Positions 38,058 to 46,501 of a stretch of 64,000 nucleotides of DNA are shown here, piece after piece. A program made the position numbers and the translations under genes. The stretch is from Sphingomonas sp. Leaf407 (GTDB taxonomy: Bacteria; Pseudomonadota; Alphaproteobacteria; Sphingomonadales; Sphingomonadaceae). The stretch covers positions 310,001-374,000 of the forward strand of contig NZ_LMQO01000003.1 in NCBI RefSeq assembly GCF_001425385.1, given 5' to 3'. Each line of letters starts with the position of its first letter. Positions within the stretch are counted from its first letter, which is position 1. The notes beneath the pieces are model-generated. The model had not been told where the DNA came from and searched no databases. It saw only the letters and a list, made by a program, of their open reading frames with translations.

Positions 38058-38084
38058 GTCACCCCGGAACAGGCCCGGGGTGAC
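38058..38084. repeat. Minimal family-1 palindrome
   Basis: GTCACCCCGG and CCGGGGTGAC form a perfect 10-bp stem around a 7-nt loop. It equals the outer ends of the 107-bp elements joined directly, preceded by the GATCGACCTTCAG motif that also precedes copies B and C. Confidence 0.7.
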
Positions 38085-38113
38085 GAAGGGGCAACATGAC
38101 GGATCATGTGCCG

Positions 38114-39394
38114 CTACGCCGCCCAGGCGGCGACATCCTCCTGCGCGCCGATGAGGGCGAGGCCGTGGGCGACCGAGGTGAGTTCGCCGCCGCTGGCCAG
38201 CCGCCCCTCGCCGAAGCGGGTGGCGAAGGCGCGGCGGATGGCGGGGGTGAGCGAGGTGCCGCCGGTCAGGAACACGCGGTCGATCGCGTCGGCCGATACG
38301 CCGGCGGTGTCGAGCGCGCGCTCGACAACGCCCATGATGCGCTCGATGTCGGGGGCGATCCAGTCCTCGAACTGGGCGCGGGTGACGGGGGCCTCGATTG
38401 CGATGCCGCCGCCTTCGAACGCGAAGGTCGCCTCGTCGCCCTGCGACAACGCGCGTTTGACCTGGCCGACCGCGTCGTAGAGCGGATAGCCCTGTTCGCC
38501 CTCGATCACCGCGACCATGCGTTCGATCGCCGCCGGATCGGTCGCGGCGCGACGCAGCGTTTCGAGTTCGGCGAGCGTCTTGCGGTTGCGCATCAGCGCG
38601 AGGCGCGACCAGTCGCCGAAGTCGGTGAAATGGCCGGGCGGGATTTCCAGCACCTTGTCGAACGAACGATAGGTGCCGCCCTTGCCGAGCAGTGGCAGGA
38701 CGAGGCGGTCGAGGATGCGGCGGTCGAACTGGTCGCCGGCGATGCCGATGCCCGCCGAGCCGAGCGGGGTAGCGCGGCGCTCCGACCCCGGTGCCTCCAG
38801 CCGGACGATCGAGAAGTCGCTGGTGCCGCCGCCGAAATCGGCGACGAGGATCGTCGCGGCGGCATCCAATGTCGCGGCGTGGCTGAACGCCGCGCCGAGC
38901 GGCTCGTGGACATAGACGATCTGCACGCCCAGCGCGGCGAACATCGCGTCGTAGCGGGTGCGTGCCAGCGCCTCGTCGGGGCGGTGGCCGGCATAGGTGA
39001 CGGGGCGGCCGACGACGATCCGCTTCGCCCCGGTCAGCGCGCCGCCGGCGTGGCTGGCGAGATGATCGAGGAAGGTCCGGCCGAGGTCCTCGAAGCGGTA
39101 GCGGCGCTGGAAGATCGGCGCGCTGTCGAACGAGGCGCTGGCGGCGACCGATTTGAACGATTGCAGGAAGCGGCAACCCTCCGGGAACTGGAGATATTCG
39201 TCGATCGCCCATGGGCCGGCGGCGTGGGCGATGCCGCCGGGCACCTCGTCCTGCCAGAAGCACAGTGCCGAGCGGAACACGCTGTCGGGACCGTGCGGGG
39301 TGGCGAGCGGGACCAGCGTGGCGCGGCCGTCGTCGCCCGCCCGCGCGAGGACGGTGTTGGTCGTGCCGAAATCGAGGCCGAGGACGGGGGGCAT
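38114..39394 (-). CDS. Hsp70-family (YegD-like) ATPase
   Basis: A 426-residue actin-fold ATPase limited to the Hsp70 nucleotide-binding domain. It has LGLDFGTTNTVLA at the N-terminus (phosphate 1), VADFGGGTSDFSI near 185 (phosphate 2), and VFLTGGTSLTPAIRRAF (adenosine) near 380. The substrate-binding domain and lid of DnaK are missing, which matches the YegD group, whose role is unknown. No J-protein or GrpE gene is adjacent. It probably works as a stand-alone ATPase. Confidence 0.87.
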   Translation of the reverse strand: MPPVLGLDFGTTNTVLARAGDDGRATLVPLATPHGPDSVFRSALCFWQDEVPGGIAHAAGPWAIDEYLQFPEGCRFLQSFKSVAASASFDSAPIFQRRYRFEDLGRTFLDHLASHAGGALTGAKRIVVGRPVTYAGHRPDEALARTRYDAMFAALGVQIVYVHEPLGAAFSHAATLDAAATILVADFGGGTSDFSIVRLEAPGSERRATPLGSAGIGIAGDQFDRRILDRLVLPLLGKGGTYRSFDKVLEIPPGHFTDFGDWSRLALMRNRKTLAELETLRRAATDPAAIERMVAVIEGEQGYPLYDAVGQVKRALSQGDEATFAFEGGGIAIEAPVTRAQFEDWIAPDIERIMGVVERALDTAGVSADAIDRVFLTGGTSLTPAIRRAFATRFGEGRLASGGELTSVAHGLALIGAQEDVAAWAA

Positions 39395-39510
39395 GGGGCA
39401 CGTACTCCGGTAGCGGCGGGGTGCCGTACACCGGTGGTGGCGATGGCAACAAGCCGTTCGTCACTGCCTTGGGACCGATCGACGTTCAGCCGGACGGCGG
39501 GTCATGGCCT

Positions 39511-39585
39511 CTCCCCTCCCTGACAGGGAGGGGAGCAGGTTGTGAAGGGATTGCGGTTGTCGACACCTGCCTGCGCGGGGATGAC
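39511..39585. repeat. Two partial palindromes upstream of dnaX
   Basis: CTCCCCTCCCTGACAGGGAG at 39511-39536 is one hairpin of family 3, and a CCTGCGCGGGGATGAC half-unit of family 2 lies at 39566-39585. The 248-bp gap between the Hsp70-like gene and dnaX holds nothing else I recognise. Confidence 0.6.
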
Positions 39586-39642
39586 GTAAAGGAACCACAC
39601 CCCCTTCGACACCGCCGTCCCCACGCGCTAGGGGTAGCGACA

Positions 39643-41259
39643 ATGTCCGACTCCTTTCTCGACCTTGACCTGCCGGCGGTGCCGGAGGCGGCGCAGCCGT
39701 ACCGGGTGCTGGCGCGCAAATACCGGCCGCAGACGTTTTCGCAGCTCATCGGCCAGGATGCGATGGTCACGACGCTGGGCAACGCCATCGCGCGCGGGCG
39801 CCTCGCCCATGCGTTCCTGCTCACCGGGGTGCGCGGGGTCGGCAAGACGTCGACCGCGCGGCTGATCGCCAAGGCATTGAACTGCATCGGCCCCGACGGG
39901 CAGGGCGGGCCGACGATCGATCCGTGCGGGGTGTGCGAGCCGTGCCGCGCGATTGCCGAGGGACGGCATATCGACGTGATCGAGATCGACGCCGCGTCGA
40001 ACAACGGCGTCGACAGCGTGCGCGAGATGACCGAGGCGGTGCGCTATGCCGCGGTGTCGGCGCGCTTCAAAATCTACATCATCGACGAAGTCCATATGAT
40101 GTCGACGCCGGCGTTCAACGCGCTGTTGAAGACGCTCGAAGAGCCGCCGGCGCACGTCAAGTTCCTGCTGGCGACGACCGAAGTCCACAAGGTGCCGGTG
40201 ACGGTGCTGTCGCGCTGTCAGCGGTTCGACCTGCGACGCATCCCGGCGGAATTGCTGGCCGGGCATTTCGCGCATGTCGTCGAGGCCGAGGGGGTCGAGG
40301 CCGAGGCGGAAGCGCTGCAACTGATCGCGCGCGCGGCCGAGGGGTCGGCGCGCGATGGCCTCTCGATTCTCGACCAGGCGATCGCGCACGGCGGGCTGGA
40401 GGGTGACGGCGTGCGCGCCGATGCGGTGCGGCAGATGCTGGGGCTGTCGGATCGCGGGGCGATCCGCGCGCTGTTCGACCTGTTGTTGCAGAGCGACGCG
40501 GCGGGGGCGCTGCGGGCGCTGCGCCAGCAATATGATCTGGGCGTCGATCCGGCGTCGGTGCTGCGCACGCTGCTCGAGACGGTTCACGGCGTCACCATCG
40601 TCAAGGTCGGCGGGGATCGCGGGGCGGGCCAGTCGGCCGAGGAGCGCGCGGCGTTCGATGGGTGGAGCGCGCTGTCGTTCCCGATGCTGCACCGGTTGTG
40701 GCAGTTGCTGCTGAAGGGGCATGAGGAAGTGTCGCGCGCGGCGCTGCCGATCGAGACGTGCGAGATGGCGCTGCTGCGGATCGTCCATGCCTCGTCGCTG
40801 CCCGATCCGGGGGCGCTGGCGAAGCAACTGGCCGCCGGGCAGGTGCCTAGCGTTCCGGCGCCGGTCGCCGCGCCGCCCGAGCCGGTCGCGCCGCCCAGCC
40901 CGGAGACGATGGAGGCGGTGGCGCAGTTGCTCTCGAAGCACGGCCGCCATTCGCTCGAGGCGCAGTTCCGCAATTGCGCGCGGATGCTGCGGCTGGAGCC
41001 GAACCTGCTGGAGCTGAGCGGGAGCCGGCCGTTGCCGGCGGACTTCGCGCGCGATCTGGAACAGGCGCTAAAAGGGATCACCGGGGTCCATTGGCGCGTG
41101 CTGATCGGCGAGGGGGCGGGCGAGGCGACGTTGCGCGAACAGCACGAAGCACGCGCGATGGACGAACGCGCCGCGATCCTCGCCTCGCCGCTGGTGGTGG
41201 CGGCGTTCCGGGCGTTTCCCGATGCCGAACTGATCGAATGGAAGAAGGTGGAACGATGA
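39643..41259 (+). CDS. dnaX: DNA polymerase III subunit gamma/tau
   Basis: Clamp-loader ATPase of 538 residues. Visible are KYRPQTFSQLIGQD, the Walker A GVRGVGKTSTARLIAKALNC, the four zinc cysteines (C of ALNC, then CGVCEPC), Walker B IYIIDEVHMMS, sensor 1 LATTEVHKVPVTVLSRCQRFDLRR, and sensor 2 GSARDGLSILDQAI. A Pro/Ala linker near residue 400 leads to the C-terminal tau region. No A-rich slippery sequence for a programmed frameshift is visible. The stop overlaps the ybaB start as ATGA. Confidence 0.95.
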   Translation: MSDSFLDLDLPAVPEAAQPYRVLARKYRPQTFSQLIGQDAMVTTLGNAIARGRLAHAFLLTGVRGVGKTSTARLIAKALNCIGPDGQGGPTIDPCGVCEPCRAIAEGRHIDVIEIDAASNNGVDSVREMTEAVRYAAVSARFKIYIIDEVHMMSTPAFNALLKTLEEPPAHVKFLLATTEVHKVPVTVLSRCQRFDLRRIPAELLAGHFAHVVEAEGVEAEAEALQLIARAAEGSARDGLSILDQAIAHGGLEGDGVRADAVRQMLGLSDRGAIRALFDLLLQSDAAGALRALRQQYDLGVDPASVLRTLLETVHGVTIVKVGGDRGAGQSAEERAAFDGWSALSFPMLHRLWQLLLKGHEEVSRAALPIETCEMALLRIVHASSLPDPGALAKQLAAGQVPSVPAPVAAPPEPVAPPSPETMEAVAQLLSKHGRHSLEAQFRNCARMLRLEPNLLELSGSRPLPADFARDLEQALKGITGVHWRVLIGEGAGEATLREQHEARAMDERAAILASPLVVAAFRAFPDAELIEWKKVER

Positions 41260-41579
41260 AGAATCTCGACGATATCATGGCGATGGCGCAGAACGTGCAG
41301 AACGAACTGACCAAGGCGCAGGCGAACCTCGACACGATCGAGGTCGATGGCCAGTCGGGCGGCGGGCTGGTGAAGGTCCGCGCGTCGGCCAAGGGGCGCA
41401 TCCTCGGCGTCGACATCGACGATTCGCTGTTGCAGGTATCCGAAAAGCAGATGCTGGAGGACCTGATCGTTGCCGCGTTCAACGACGCGCGGGCGAAGGC
41501 GGATGCGGCGAGTTCGACCGAGATGTCGAAGCTGACCAGCGGCCTGCCGCTGCCGCCGGGGTTCAAGCTGCCGTTCTGA
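41256..41579 (+). CDS. ybaB: YbaB/EbfC family nucleoid-associated protein
   Basis: A 107-residue DNA-binding protein with the family pattern: an N-terminal coiled coil (MAMAQNVQNELTKAQANLDTIEVDGQSGGGLVKVRASAKG), a central beta-sheet, a second helix LEDLIVAAFNDARAKADAAS, and the Leu/Pro-rich C-terminal GLPLPPGFKLPF. The dnaX-ybaB order, with overlapping start and stop codons, is conserved across bacteria, usually followed by recR, which is absent here. Confidence 0.95.
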   Translation: MKNLDDIMAMAQNVQNELTKAQANLDTIEVDGQSGGGLVKVRASAKGRILGVDIDDSLLQVSEKQMLEDLIVAAFNDARAKADAASSTEMSKLTSGLPLPPGFKLPF

Positions 41580-41598
41580 TGGTTGATCGGTAGGATTG

Positions 41599-41701
41599 CT
41601 CCCCTCCCTGACAAGGGAGGGGTCGGGGGTGGGTTGCTAGGGCAGGTCAGCGTCCGCCTTGGGCCGACCCACCCCCAGCCCCTCCCTGTCAGGGAGGGGA
41701 G
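41599..41701. repeat. CCTCCCTG...CAGGGAGG element (family 3), copy B
   Basis: CCCCTCCCTGACAAGGGAGGGG plus a GGGGGTGGGT run on the left faces ACCCACCCCC and CCTCCCTGTCAGGGAGGGG on the right, over 103 bp. Same architecture and near-identical ends as 36749-36854. It follows ybaB by about 20 bases. Confidence 0.8.
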
Positions 41702-41830
41702 TTGACTGAGGGCGGCCCGTTTCCGGCGAGGGAGTGGGCCGTTCGTCGTTGCGGACGGTTGATACGCTGCTGGAACAAGCTTCCGGGCGGGCGGTTGTTG
41801 CTGCAATCTTTCCGCAACGGAGTTCTTGTC

Positions 41831-42079
41831 ATGGCCGAGGATCGCATCGAGACGACGACGAACGGCGCGCCGCATACCACGATCATCGAACGGCGCGGGT
41901 CGGGCGGCGGGTTGCTGATCGGGCTGGCGGTGCTGATCGCGGTGATCGTCGCGGCCTATTTCCTGCTTAATCAGGCGAACAACGACAATGCGCGGACCGG
42001 TGCGGTGACATCGGCGGCCAAGAGCGTTGGCGATGCTGCGGACAAGGCCGGCGACGCGGTGGAGCGGGCGACGAAGTAA
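41831..42079 (+). CDS. Small single-pass membrane protein
   Basis: An 82-residue protein with a polar N-terminus (about 28 residues, Thr-rich), one strong transmembrane helix (GGGLLIGLAVLIAVIVAAYFLL, in pieces residues 26-48), and an amphipathic Ala/Lys/Asp-rich C-terminal helix (AAKSVGDAADKAGDAVERATK). The C-terminal pattern resembles LEA/YtxH-like helices. ATG at 41831 has ACGGAG upstream. Function unknown. It is flanked by repeat elements on both sides. Confidence 0.65.
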   Translation: MAEDRIETTTNGAPHTTIIERRGSGGGLLIGLAVLIAVIVAAYFLLNQANNDNARTGAVTSAAKSVGDAADKAGDAVERATK

Positions 42080-42153
42080 GCGGTCAGGGTCGATCGACCT
42101 TCAGCATTGCCGGCCAGTCTTCATCATTTTCGGCCGCAACAGCCACCCCTTTC

Positions 42154-42260
42154 GTCACCCCGGACTTGTTCCGGGGTCCACGGCTCGGCAACCGGTGCGC
42201 CTTGAGGCTGTATCGACAGCGTTTGCGGCGAGGTGGACCCCGGAAGAAGTCCGGGGTGAC
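42154..42260. repeat. 107-bp palindromic element (family 1), copy B
   Basis: Starts GTCACCCCGGACTTGTTCC and ends GGAAGAAGTCCGGGGTGAC, the same length and outer 27-bp arms as copies A and C. The similarity to copy C extends about 30 bases to the left (GGCCG..AAC.GCC.CCCCTTTC) and 15 to the right (GACGCGCGAAGGAATG). It lies between the small membrane gene and mtgA. Confidence 0.85.
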
Positions 42261-42285
42261 GACGCGCGAAGGAATGCCGATCCGC

Positions 42286-43008
42286 TCAGTTCAGGCAGCC
42301 GTCGAAGCCCTGACGGCGGACGACGCCGATGCGGGTTTCGATCGTGCGGGCGTAGCGGCGGGTGAAGCCGGTCGGCGCGATGCCGGCGCGCTTCTTGGGC
42401 AGCGGCAGGACGGCGGCGATCTGCGCCGCTTCGCGCGGGGACATGCGCGCGGCGGAATGTTTGAAATAGCGCTGGGTGCCGGCTTCCACGCCGTACGTGC
42501 CGATGCCGGTTTCGGCGACGTTGAGATAGACTTCCATGATCCGGCGCTTGCCCCACATCGCCTCGATCAGCACGGTGAACCATGCCTCCAGCCCTTTGCG
42601 GAAATAACCGCCGTTCTGCCAGAGGAAGACGTTCTTCGCGGTCTGCTGGCTGATCGTCGAGCCGCCGCGGATGCGCCCGCCGGTCAGGTTGCGGCGCGCG
42701 GCGTTGGCGATCGCGGCATAGTCGAAGCCGTTGTGCGCGCAGAAGCGGCTGTCCTCACCAGCGATGACCGCGCGGGCCATGTCGGGATCGATGCTGGACA
42801 ACGGCCGCCAGCTTTTGGTGACGCCGTGGCCGGTGGGGACATCGCCGAGCATCGTCAGCGTGATCGGCGGCGGGACGAAGCGCAGGATCAGCACCAGCAC
42901 GACCGATAGCACGACGAAGCCCAGCACGAGCTTGATCGCCCAGCCGAGGAGGCGGCGGTGCCACGTCGTGGCGGCGGGGCGGGAGCGGGGGGCGGTGCGG
43001 GCGGCCAT
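42286..43008 (-). CDS. mtgA: Monofunctional biosynthetic peptidoglycan transglycosylase
   Basis: GT51 glycosyltransferase of 240 residues that polymerises lipid II. It has a basic N-terminus, a transmembrane segment (about 22-43), AVIAGEDSRFCAHNGFDYAAI with the catalytic Glu, GGSTISQQTAKNVFLW, and RIMEVYLNVAETGIGTYGVEAG with the second Glu. There is no transpeptidase domain, hence MtgA. The ATG at 43008 precedes the basic-TM signal anchor; a longer Pro-rich frame upstream is not expected in the family. Confidence 0.93.
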   Translation of the reverse strand: MAARTAPRSRPAATTWHRRLLGWAIKLVLGFVVLSVVLVLILRFVPPPITLTMLGDVPTGHGVTKSWRPLSSIDPDMARAVIAGEDSRFCAHNGFDYAAIANAARRNLTGGRIRGGSTISQQTAKNVFLWQNGGYFRKGLEAWFTVLIEAMWGKRRIMEVYLNVAETGIGTYGVEAGTQRYFKHSAARMSPREAAQIAAVLPLPKKRAGIAPTGFTRRYARTIETRIGVVRRQGFDGCLN

Positions 43009-43233
43009 GCCATGCTCGCTACGCTTTGGGGGTGGGGGAGGGCAAGGTGGCAACTGCGCGCGGCAGGAGTCGGGAGGGGGTGGGGCGGCGGTCGCGTGGT
43101 GTCTTGATGCTTCCCGCGCTTTCGGGGTTCGCTTGCCGGGTGCGTTGGCGGCTTCGACCGCTGCCTGTGCTGACGGTGTGAGGAGCACAGGTCGGCAATT
43201 GCGGTCGCGGCTGGAGCCGGGAGGGCATGGGTT

Positions 43234-43260
43234 ATGGATTCCGGCCTTCGCCGGAATGAC
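43234..43260. repeat. Single family-2-like hairpin
   Basis: ATTCCGGCCTTCGCCGGAAT is a palindromic hairpin followed by GAC, as in the right half of the element at 61099. It lies in the 292-bp gap between mtgA and rpoH, where I see no gene. Confidence 0.6.
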
Positions 43261-43270
43261 GGAGGGGGGT

Positions 43271-43294
43271 GGGGCGACCGTCGGTGGTCGCCCC
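43271..43294 (-). terminator. Hairpin just after rpoH
   Basis: GGGGCGACC and GGTCGCCCC form a perfect 9-bp stem with a 6-nt loop, beginning 7 bases past the rpoH stop. No T-run follows on the minus strand, so it may protect the 3' end or act as an inefficient terminator. Confidence 0.45.
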
Positions 43295-43300
43295 GATGGG

Positions 43301-44206
43301 TTACACCGCCGCCAGCATCCGGCGGTCGCCGGCGAGGCGCATCATCGCCTTTTGCAGTTTTTCGAACGCGCGGACCTCGATCTGGCGGACGCGCTCGCGG
43401 CTGACGCCGTAGACCTGCGACAACTCCTCAAGCGTCTTGGGATCGTCGGTCAGGCGGCGTTCGGTCAGGATGTGCTTCTCGCGGTCGTTGAGGTCGTCCA
43501 TCGCCTCGACCAGCATGCCGTGGCGGACGTCGGCCTCCTGCGCCTCGGCGACGACCGAATCCTGCAACGGGCTGTCGTCGGCCAGCCAGTCCTGCCACTG
43601 GCTCTCGCCATCCTCGCGCATCGGCACGTTGAGCGACGTGTCGCCGCCCATCGCCATGCGGCGGTTCATCGAGGTGACTTCCTCCTCGGTGACGCCCAAG
43701 TCGGTCGCGATCTTGTGGAGATGTTCGGGGCTGAGGTCGCCGTCCTCGAACGCATCGAGCTTCGACTTCATCCGGCGCAGGTTGAAGAACAGTTTCTTCT
43801 GCGCGGCGGTGGTGCCCATCTTCACGAGGCTCCACGACCGCAGGATGAATTCCTGGATCGAGGCGCGGATCCACCACATCGCATAGGTGGCGAGGCGGAA
43901 GCCGCGATCGGGTTCGAACTTCTTCACGCCCTGCATCAGCCCGATATTGCCTTCGGAGATCAGCTCGCTGACCGGCAGGCCATAGCCGCGATAGCCCATC
44001 GCGATCTTGGCGACCAAGCGCAGGTGCGAGGTGACGAGCTGCGCGGCCGCCTCGGGATCGCCATGTTCCTGGAACCGCTTGGCGAGCATATATTCCTGCT
44101 CGGGTGCCAGGATCGGAAATTTGCGGATTTCCGACAGATAGCGGTTGAGGCTCGCCTCGCCGCCGAGCGCCGGGATCGTCGCCGGGACGTTGCTGCCAGT
44201 TGCCAT
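43301..44206 (-). CDS. rpoH: RNA polymerase heat-shock sigma factor RpoH (sigma-32)
   Basis: A 301-residue sigma-70-family factor without region 1. Region 2 has LVTSHLRLVAKIAMGYRGYGLPVSELISEGNIGLMQGVKKFEPDRGFRLATYAMWWIRASIQEFI. The RpoH box follows (QKKLFFNLRR), and region 4 ends in GVSRERVRQIEVRAFEKLQKAM. It directs chaperone and protease genes during heat shock and translation stress. The gene lies 55 bp downstream of rluD on the same strand, a pairing seen in many Alphaproteobacteria. Confidence 0.97.
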   Translation of the reverse strand: MATGSNVPATIPALGGEASLNRYLSEIRKFPILAPEQEYMLAKRFQEHGDPEAAAQLVTSHLRLVAKIAMGYRGYGLPVSELISEGNIGLMQGVKKFEPDRGFRLATYAMWWIRASIQEFILRSWSLVKMGTTAAQKKLFFNLRRMKSKLDAFEDGDLSPEHLHKIATDLGVTEEEVTSMNRRMAMGGDTSLNVPMREDGESQWQDWLADDSPLQDSVVAEAQEADVRHGMLVEAMDDLNDREKHILTERRLTDDPKTLEELSQVYGVSRERVRQIEVRAFEKLQKAMMRLAGDRRMLAAV

Positions 44207-44261
44207 CGTCTAAACTCCCTTTGTCCCTGTCAGGACGTGCCGCAGTGCGGCGTGTCCGACC

Positions 44262-45215
44262 TTATACGTGAAGATGCCCCAACAGTTCCTGCATGTCTGC
44301 CGGAAGGTCGCTATCGAACGCCAAAGCGTTTTTTAGCACGGGGTGGATGAACCCGAGATGTGCGGCGTGCAACGCCTGCCGCCGGAAGCCAAGGCGCCCC
44401 AGCAGCGACTGGAGCGCGGGCCGCCGCCCGGCATAGACCGGATCGCCGAGCAGCGGGTGGCCGATCGACGCCATATGCACCCGCACCTGATGCGTCCGCC
44501 CCGTTTCCAGCCGGCATTCGATCAGCGTCGCGTCGCGCAAGGGGCGAAGCGGGCGATAGTGCGTCACCGCATGTTTGGCATGGGGGGCACGAACGATCGC
44601 CATCTTCTTGCGATCGTTGGGCGAGCGCGCGAGCGGGGCGTCGACCTTGCCGGTCGAGGTCGTCACCCGCCCCGCGACGACCGCCAGATAGCGGCGATCG
44701 ATGCTGTGATCCTTGAACTGGCTGGCAAGTCCCTCGTGCGCGGCATCGCTCTTGGCGACGACCAGCAGCCCCGAGGTATCCTTGTCGATGCGGTGGACGA
44801 TGCCCGGGCGCGCGACGCCGCCGATCCCCGACAATTGCCCCGCGCAATGGTGGAGCAGCGCGTTGACCAGCGTGCCGTCGAGATTGCCGGCGGCGGGATG
44901 CACCACCAGCCCGGCAGGTTTGTCGACGACGATCAGGTGATCGTCCTCATAGGCGATCGACAGCGGAATATCCTGCGCCACCGTATCGAGCGGCACGGCG
45001 GCGGGAACGGCGATGGTGAAGCTCTGCCCGGCGGCGACCTTGCGCGACGAATCGGTGATCGGGCCGGCATCGCCCGCGACATGGCCCGCCGCCATCAGCG
45101 CCTTGATCCGTTCGCGCGACAGGTCGGCGACGACATCGGCCAGCGCCTTGTCGATCCGTTGTCCGTGCAGCCCATCGGGAATGCGTGCGGTGATCGTGGA
45201 AACCCCCCGGTCCAT
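44262..45215 (-). CDS. rluD: 23S rRNA pseudouridine synthase, RluA/RluD family
   Basis: A 317-residue protein with an N-terminal S4 RNA-binding domain (GQRIDKALADVVADLSRERIKALMAAGHV) and the RluA-type catalytic domain. It contains VVDKPAGLVVHPAAGN, the catalytic GIVHRIDKDTSGLLVVAK Asp, and RLETGRTHQVRVHMASIGHPLLGDPVY. RluD makes pseudouridines 1911, 1915 and 1917 in helix 69. The gene is divergent from the JAMM protease gene (10 bp between starts) and upstream of rpoH. Confidence 0.93.
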   Translation of the reverse strand: MDRGVSTITARIPDGLHGQRIDKALADVVADLSRERIKALMAAGHVAGDAGPITDSSRKVAAGQSFTIAVPAAVPLDTVAQDIPLSIAYEDDHLIVVDKPAGLVVHPAAGNLDGTLVNALLHHCAGQLSGIGGVARPGIVHRIDKDTSGLLVVAKSDAAHEGLASQFKDHSIDRRYLAVVAGRVTTSTGKVDAPLARSPNDRKKMAIVRAPHAKHAVTHYRPLRPLRDATLIECRLETGRTHQVRVHMASIGHPLLGDPVYAGRRPALQSLLGRLGFRRQALHAAHLGFIHPVLKNALAFDSDLPADMQELLGHLHV

Positions 45216-45225
45216 CCGTTACGAG

Positions 45226-45726
45226 ATGGGAATGACGCCGATCTTTTCAAGCGAACTGCTCCTCGCCCTGCTGCGCGAGGGGGCGGCGAGTCCGGTCGAG
45301 CGCTGCGGTATCCTGCGCGGCCAGGGCGCGCGGATCGTGCGTGCGGACGCGACGGCGAACGTCGCGCCCGACCCGGCGCGGCATTTCGAGATCGATCCCG
45401 CCGCGCTGCTGGCGGCGCACCGCGATGCGCGGGGTGGCGGCGCGGCCATCGCCGGCTGGTATCACACCCATCCGGGCGGGCGGCCCGACCCGTCGCCGAC
45501 CGACGCGGCGCAGGCGGCGGCGGACGGCATGCTGTGGCTGATCGTCGGCCACTGCACCGCCCGGCTGTGGCGCGCGGTGGCGGGCGGGGCGGTGCATGGC
45601 CGGTTCGATCCCGTGGCTTTCACGGTCGAACTGCCCAATCGCGTTGAAAAAAAATGTCTGGCGGTCCACATGGAGGATGGCGAACGGACAGTGTCGTTCC
45701 GCCCGTCAAGGATTGCACCGCTTTGA
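45226..45726 (+). CDS. JAMM/MPN-domain (M67) metalloprotease-like protein
   Basis: A 166-residue prokaryotic JAB1/MPN-family protein. The zinc motif is complete: Glu in PVERCGIL (near residue 27), then WYHTHPGGRPDPSPTD, which supplies H-x-H, Ser and Asp in the canonical spacing. Bacterial members cleave C-terminal or isopeptide bonds, for example in sulfur-carrier or ubiquitin-like pathways (QbsD/Mec+ group). No ubiquitin-like or ThiF gene is adjacent. Starts at 45226 and 45232 are both possible. The stop overlaps the chpT start (TTGA). Confidence 0.83.
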   Translation: MGMTPIFSSELLLALLREGAASPVERCGILRGQGARIVRADATANVAPDPARHFEIDPAALLAAHRDARGGGAAIAGWYHTHPGGRPDPSPTDAAQAAADGMLWLIVGHCTARLWRAVAGGAVHGRFDPVAFTVELPNRVEKKCLAVHMEDGERTVSFRPSRIAPL

Positions 45727-46361
45727 GCCTCAGCCCCGCCGATTTCGCCAGCCTGCTGTGTTCGCGGTTGTGCCATGACCTGCTGAGTCCGGTCGGGGCG
45801 CTCAACAACGGGCTGGAACTGCTGGCCGACGAGCATGACCCGGACATGCGCGCCCGCTGCCTCGAACTGCTGGCGGACAGCGCGCGGGCATCGGCCAACA
45901 AGCTGAAATTCTTTCGCCTCGCGTTCGGTGCGGCGGGCGGCTTTGGCGATTCGATCGACACGCGCGAGGCGAAGGCGGCGATCGAGGGGCTGTTCGTCGA
46001 CAACCACCGGGTCAAGCTCGGCTGGATGGTCGACGCGCCGTCGCTGCCCAAGCCGGCAGTGAAGGTGCTGCTGAACCTTGCGCTGATCGCGGGCGATGCG
46101 CTGGTGCGCGGCGGGCAACTGGACGTGGGCGCCGAGACGGGCGGTGGCGGTGTCGAGATCGTGGTGCGCGCCGACGGGCAGCGCATCGTGCTCGACCCCG
46201 AACTGCGCGGCGCGCTGCTGGGCGATGCGGCGATGATGACTCCGCGCGCGGCGGCAGCGTGTCTGGTGCGCGAACTGGTCGAGCAGGGGAATGGCGAGTT
46301 GCAGGTGTCGCCGGTCGATTCGCCGGTGCTGTTGTTCGGGGCGTCGTTTCCGCCGCGCTAG
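45723..46361 (+). CDS. chpT: Histidine phosphotransferase ChpT
   Basis: ChpT passes phosphate from the hybrid kinase CckA to the cell-cycle regulators CtrA and CpdR. The 212-residue protein has a DHp-like helix pair with the phosphorylated His near residue 18 (LCSRLCHDLLSPVGALNNGLELL) and a degenerate ATPase-like C-terminal domain, as in Caulobacter ChpT. The start is TTG at 45723, ten bases after AAGGA and overlapping the JAMM gene stop; the sequence homologous to ChpT starts at this residue. A CtrA-like box lies 1.1 kb downstream, before cheA. Confidence 0.87.
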   Translation: MSLSPADFASLLCSRLCHDLLSPVGALNNGLELLADEHDPDMRARCLELLADSARASANKLKFFRLAFGAAGGFGDSIDTREAKAAIEGLFVDNHRVKLGWMVDAPSLPKPAVKVLLNLALIAGDALVRGGQLDVGAETGGGGVEIVVRADGQRIVLDPELRGALLGDAAMMTPRAAAACLVRELVEQGNGELQVSPVDSPVLLFGASFPPR

Positions 46362-46407
46362 ACGGGATCGACCTTTAGTTTTGGCGGGGGGGATTTGCCC
46401 CCCCCGC

Positions 46408-46501
46408 GTCATCCCCGCGCAGGCGGGGATCCATACACGCCAACGCCAGTGATGGAATCGCGCCCGTTGCGTCTATGGGTTCCCGCCTGCGCGGGAACGA
46501 C
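46408..46501. repeat. CCCGCGCAGGCGGG palindrome pair (family 2), copy B
   Basis: GTCATCCCCGCGCAGGCGGGG on the left and TTCCCGCCTGCGCGGGAACGAC on the right, with ATCCATA and TATGGGTT inside. Same plan as copy A at 26322. Confidence 0.75.

Noticed and set aside
39643..41259. Programmed frameshift in dnaX producing gamma
   Set aside because: No A-AAA-AAG-type slippery heptamer was found in this GC-rich gene.
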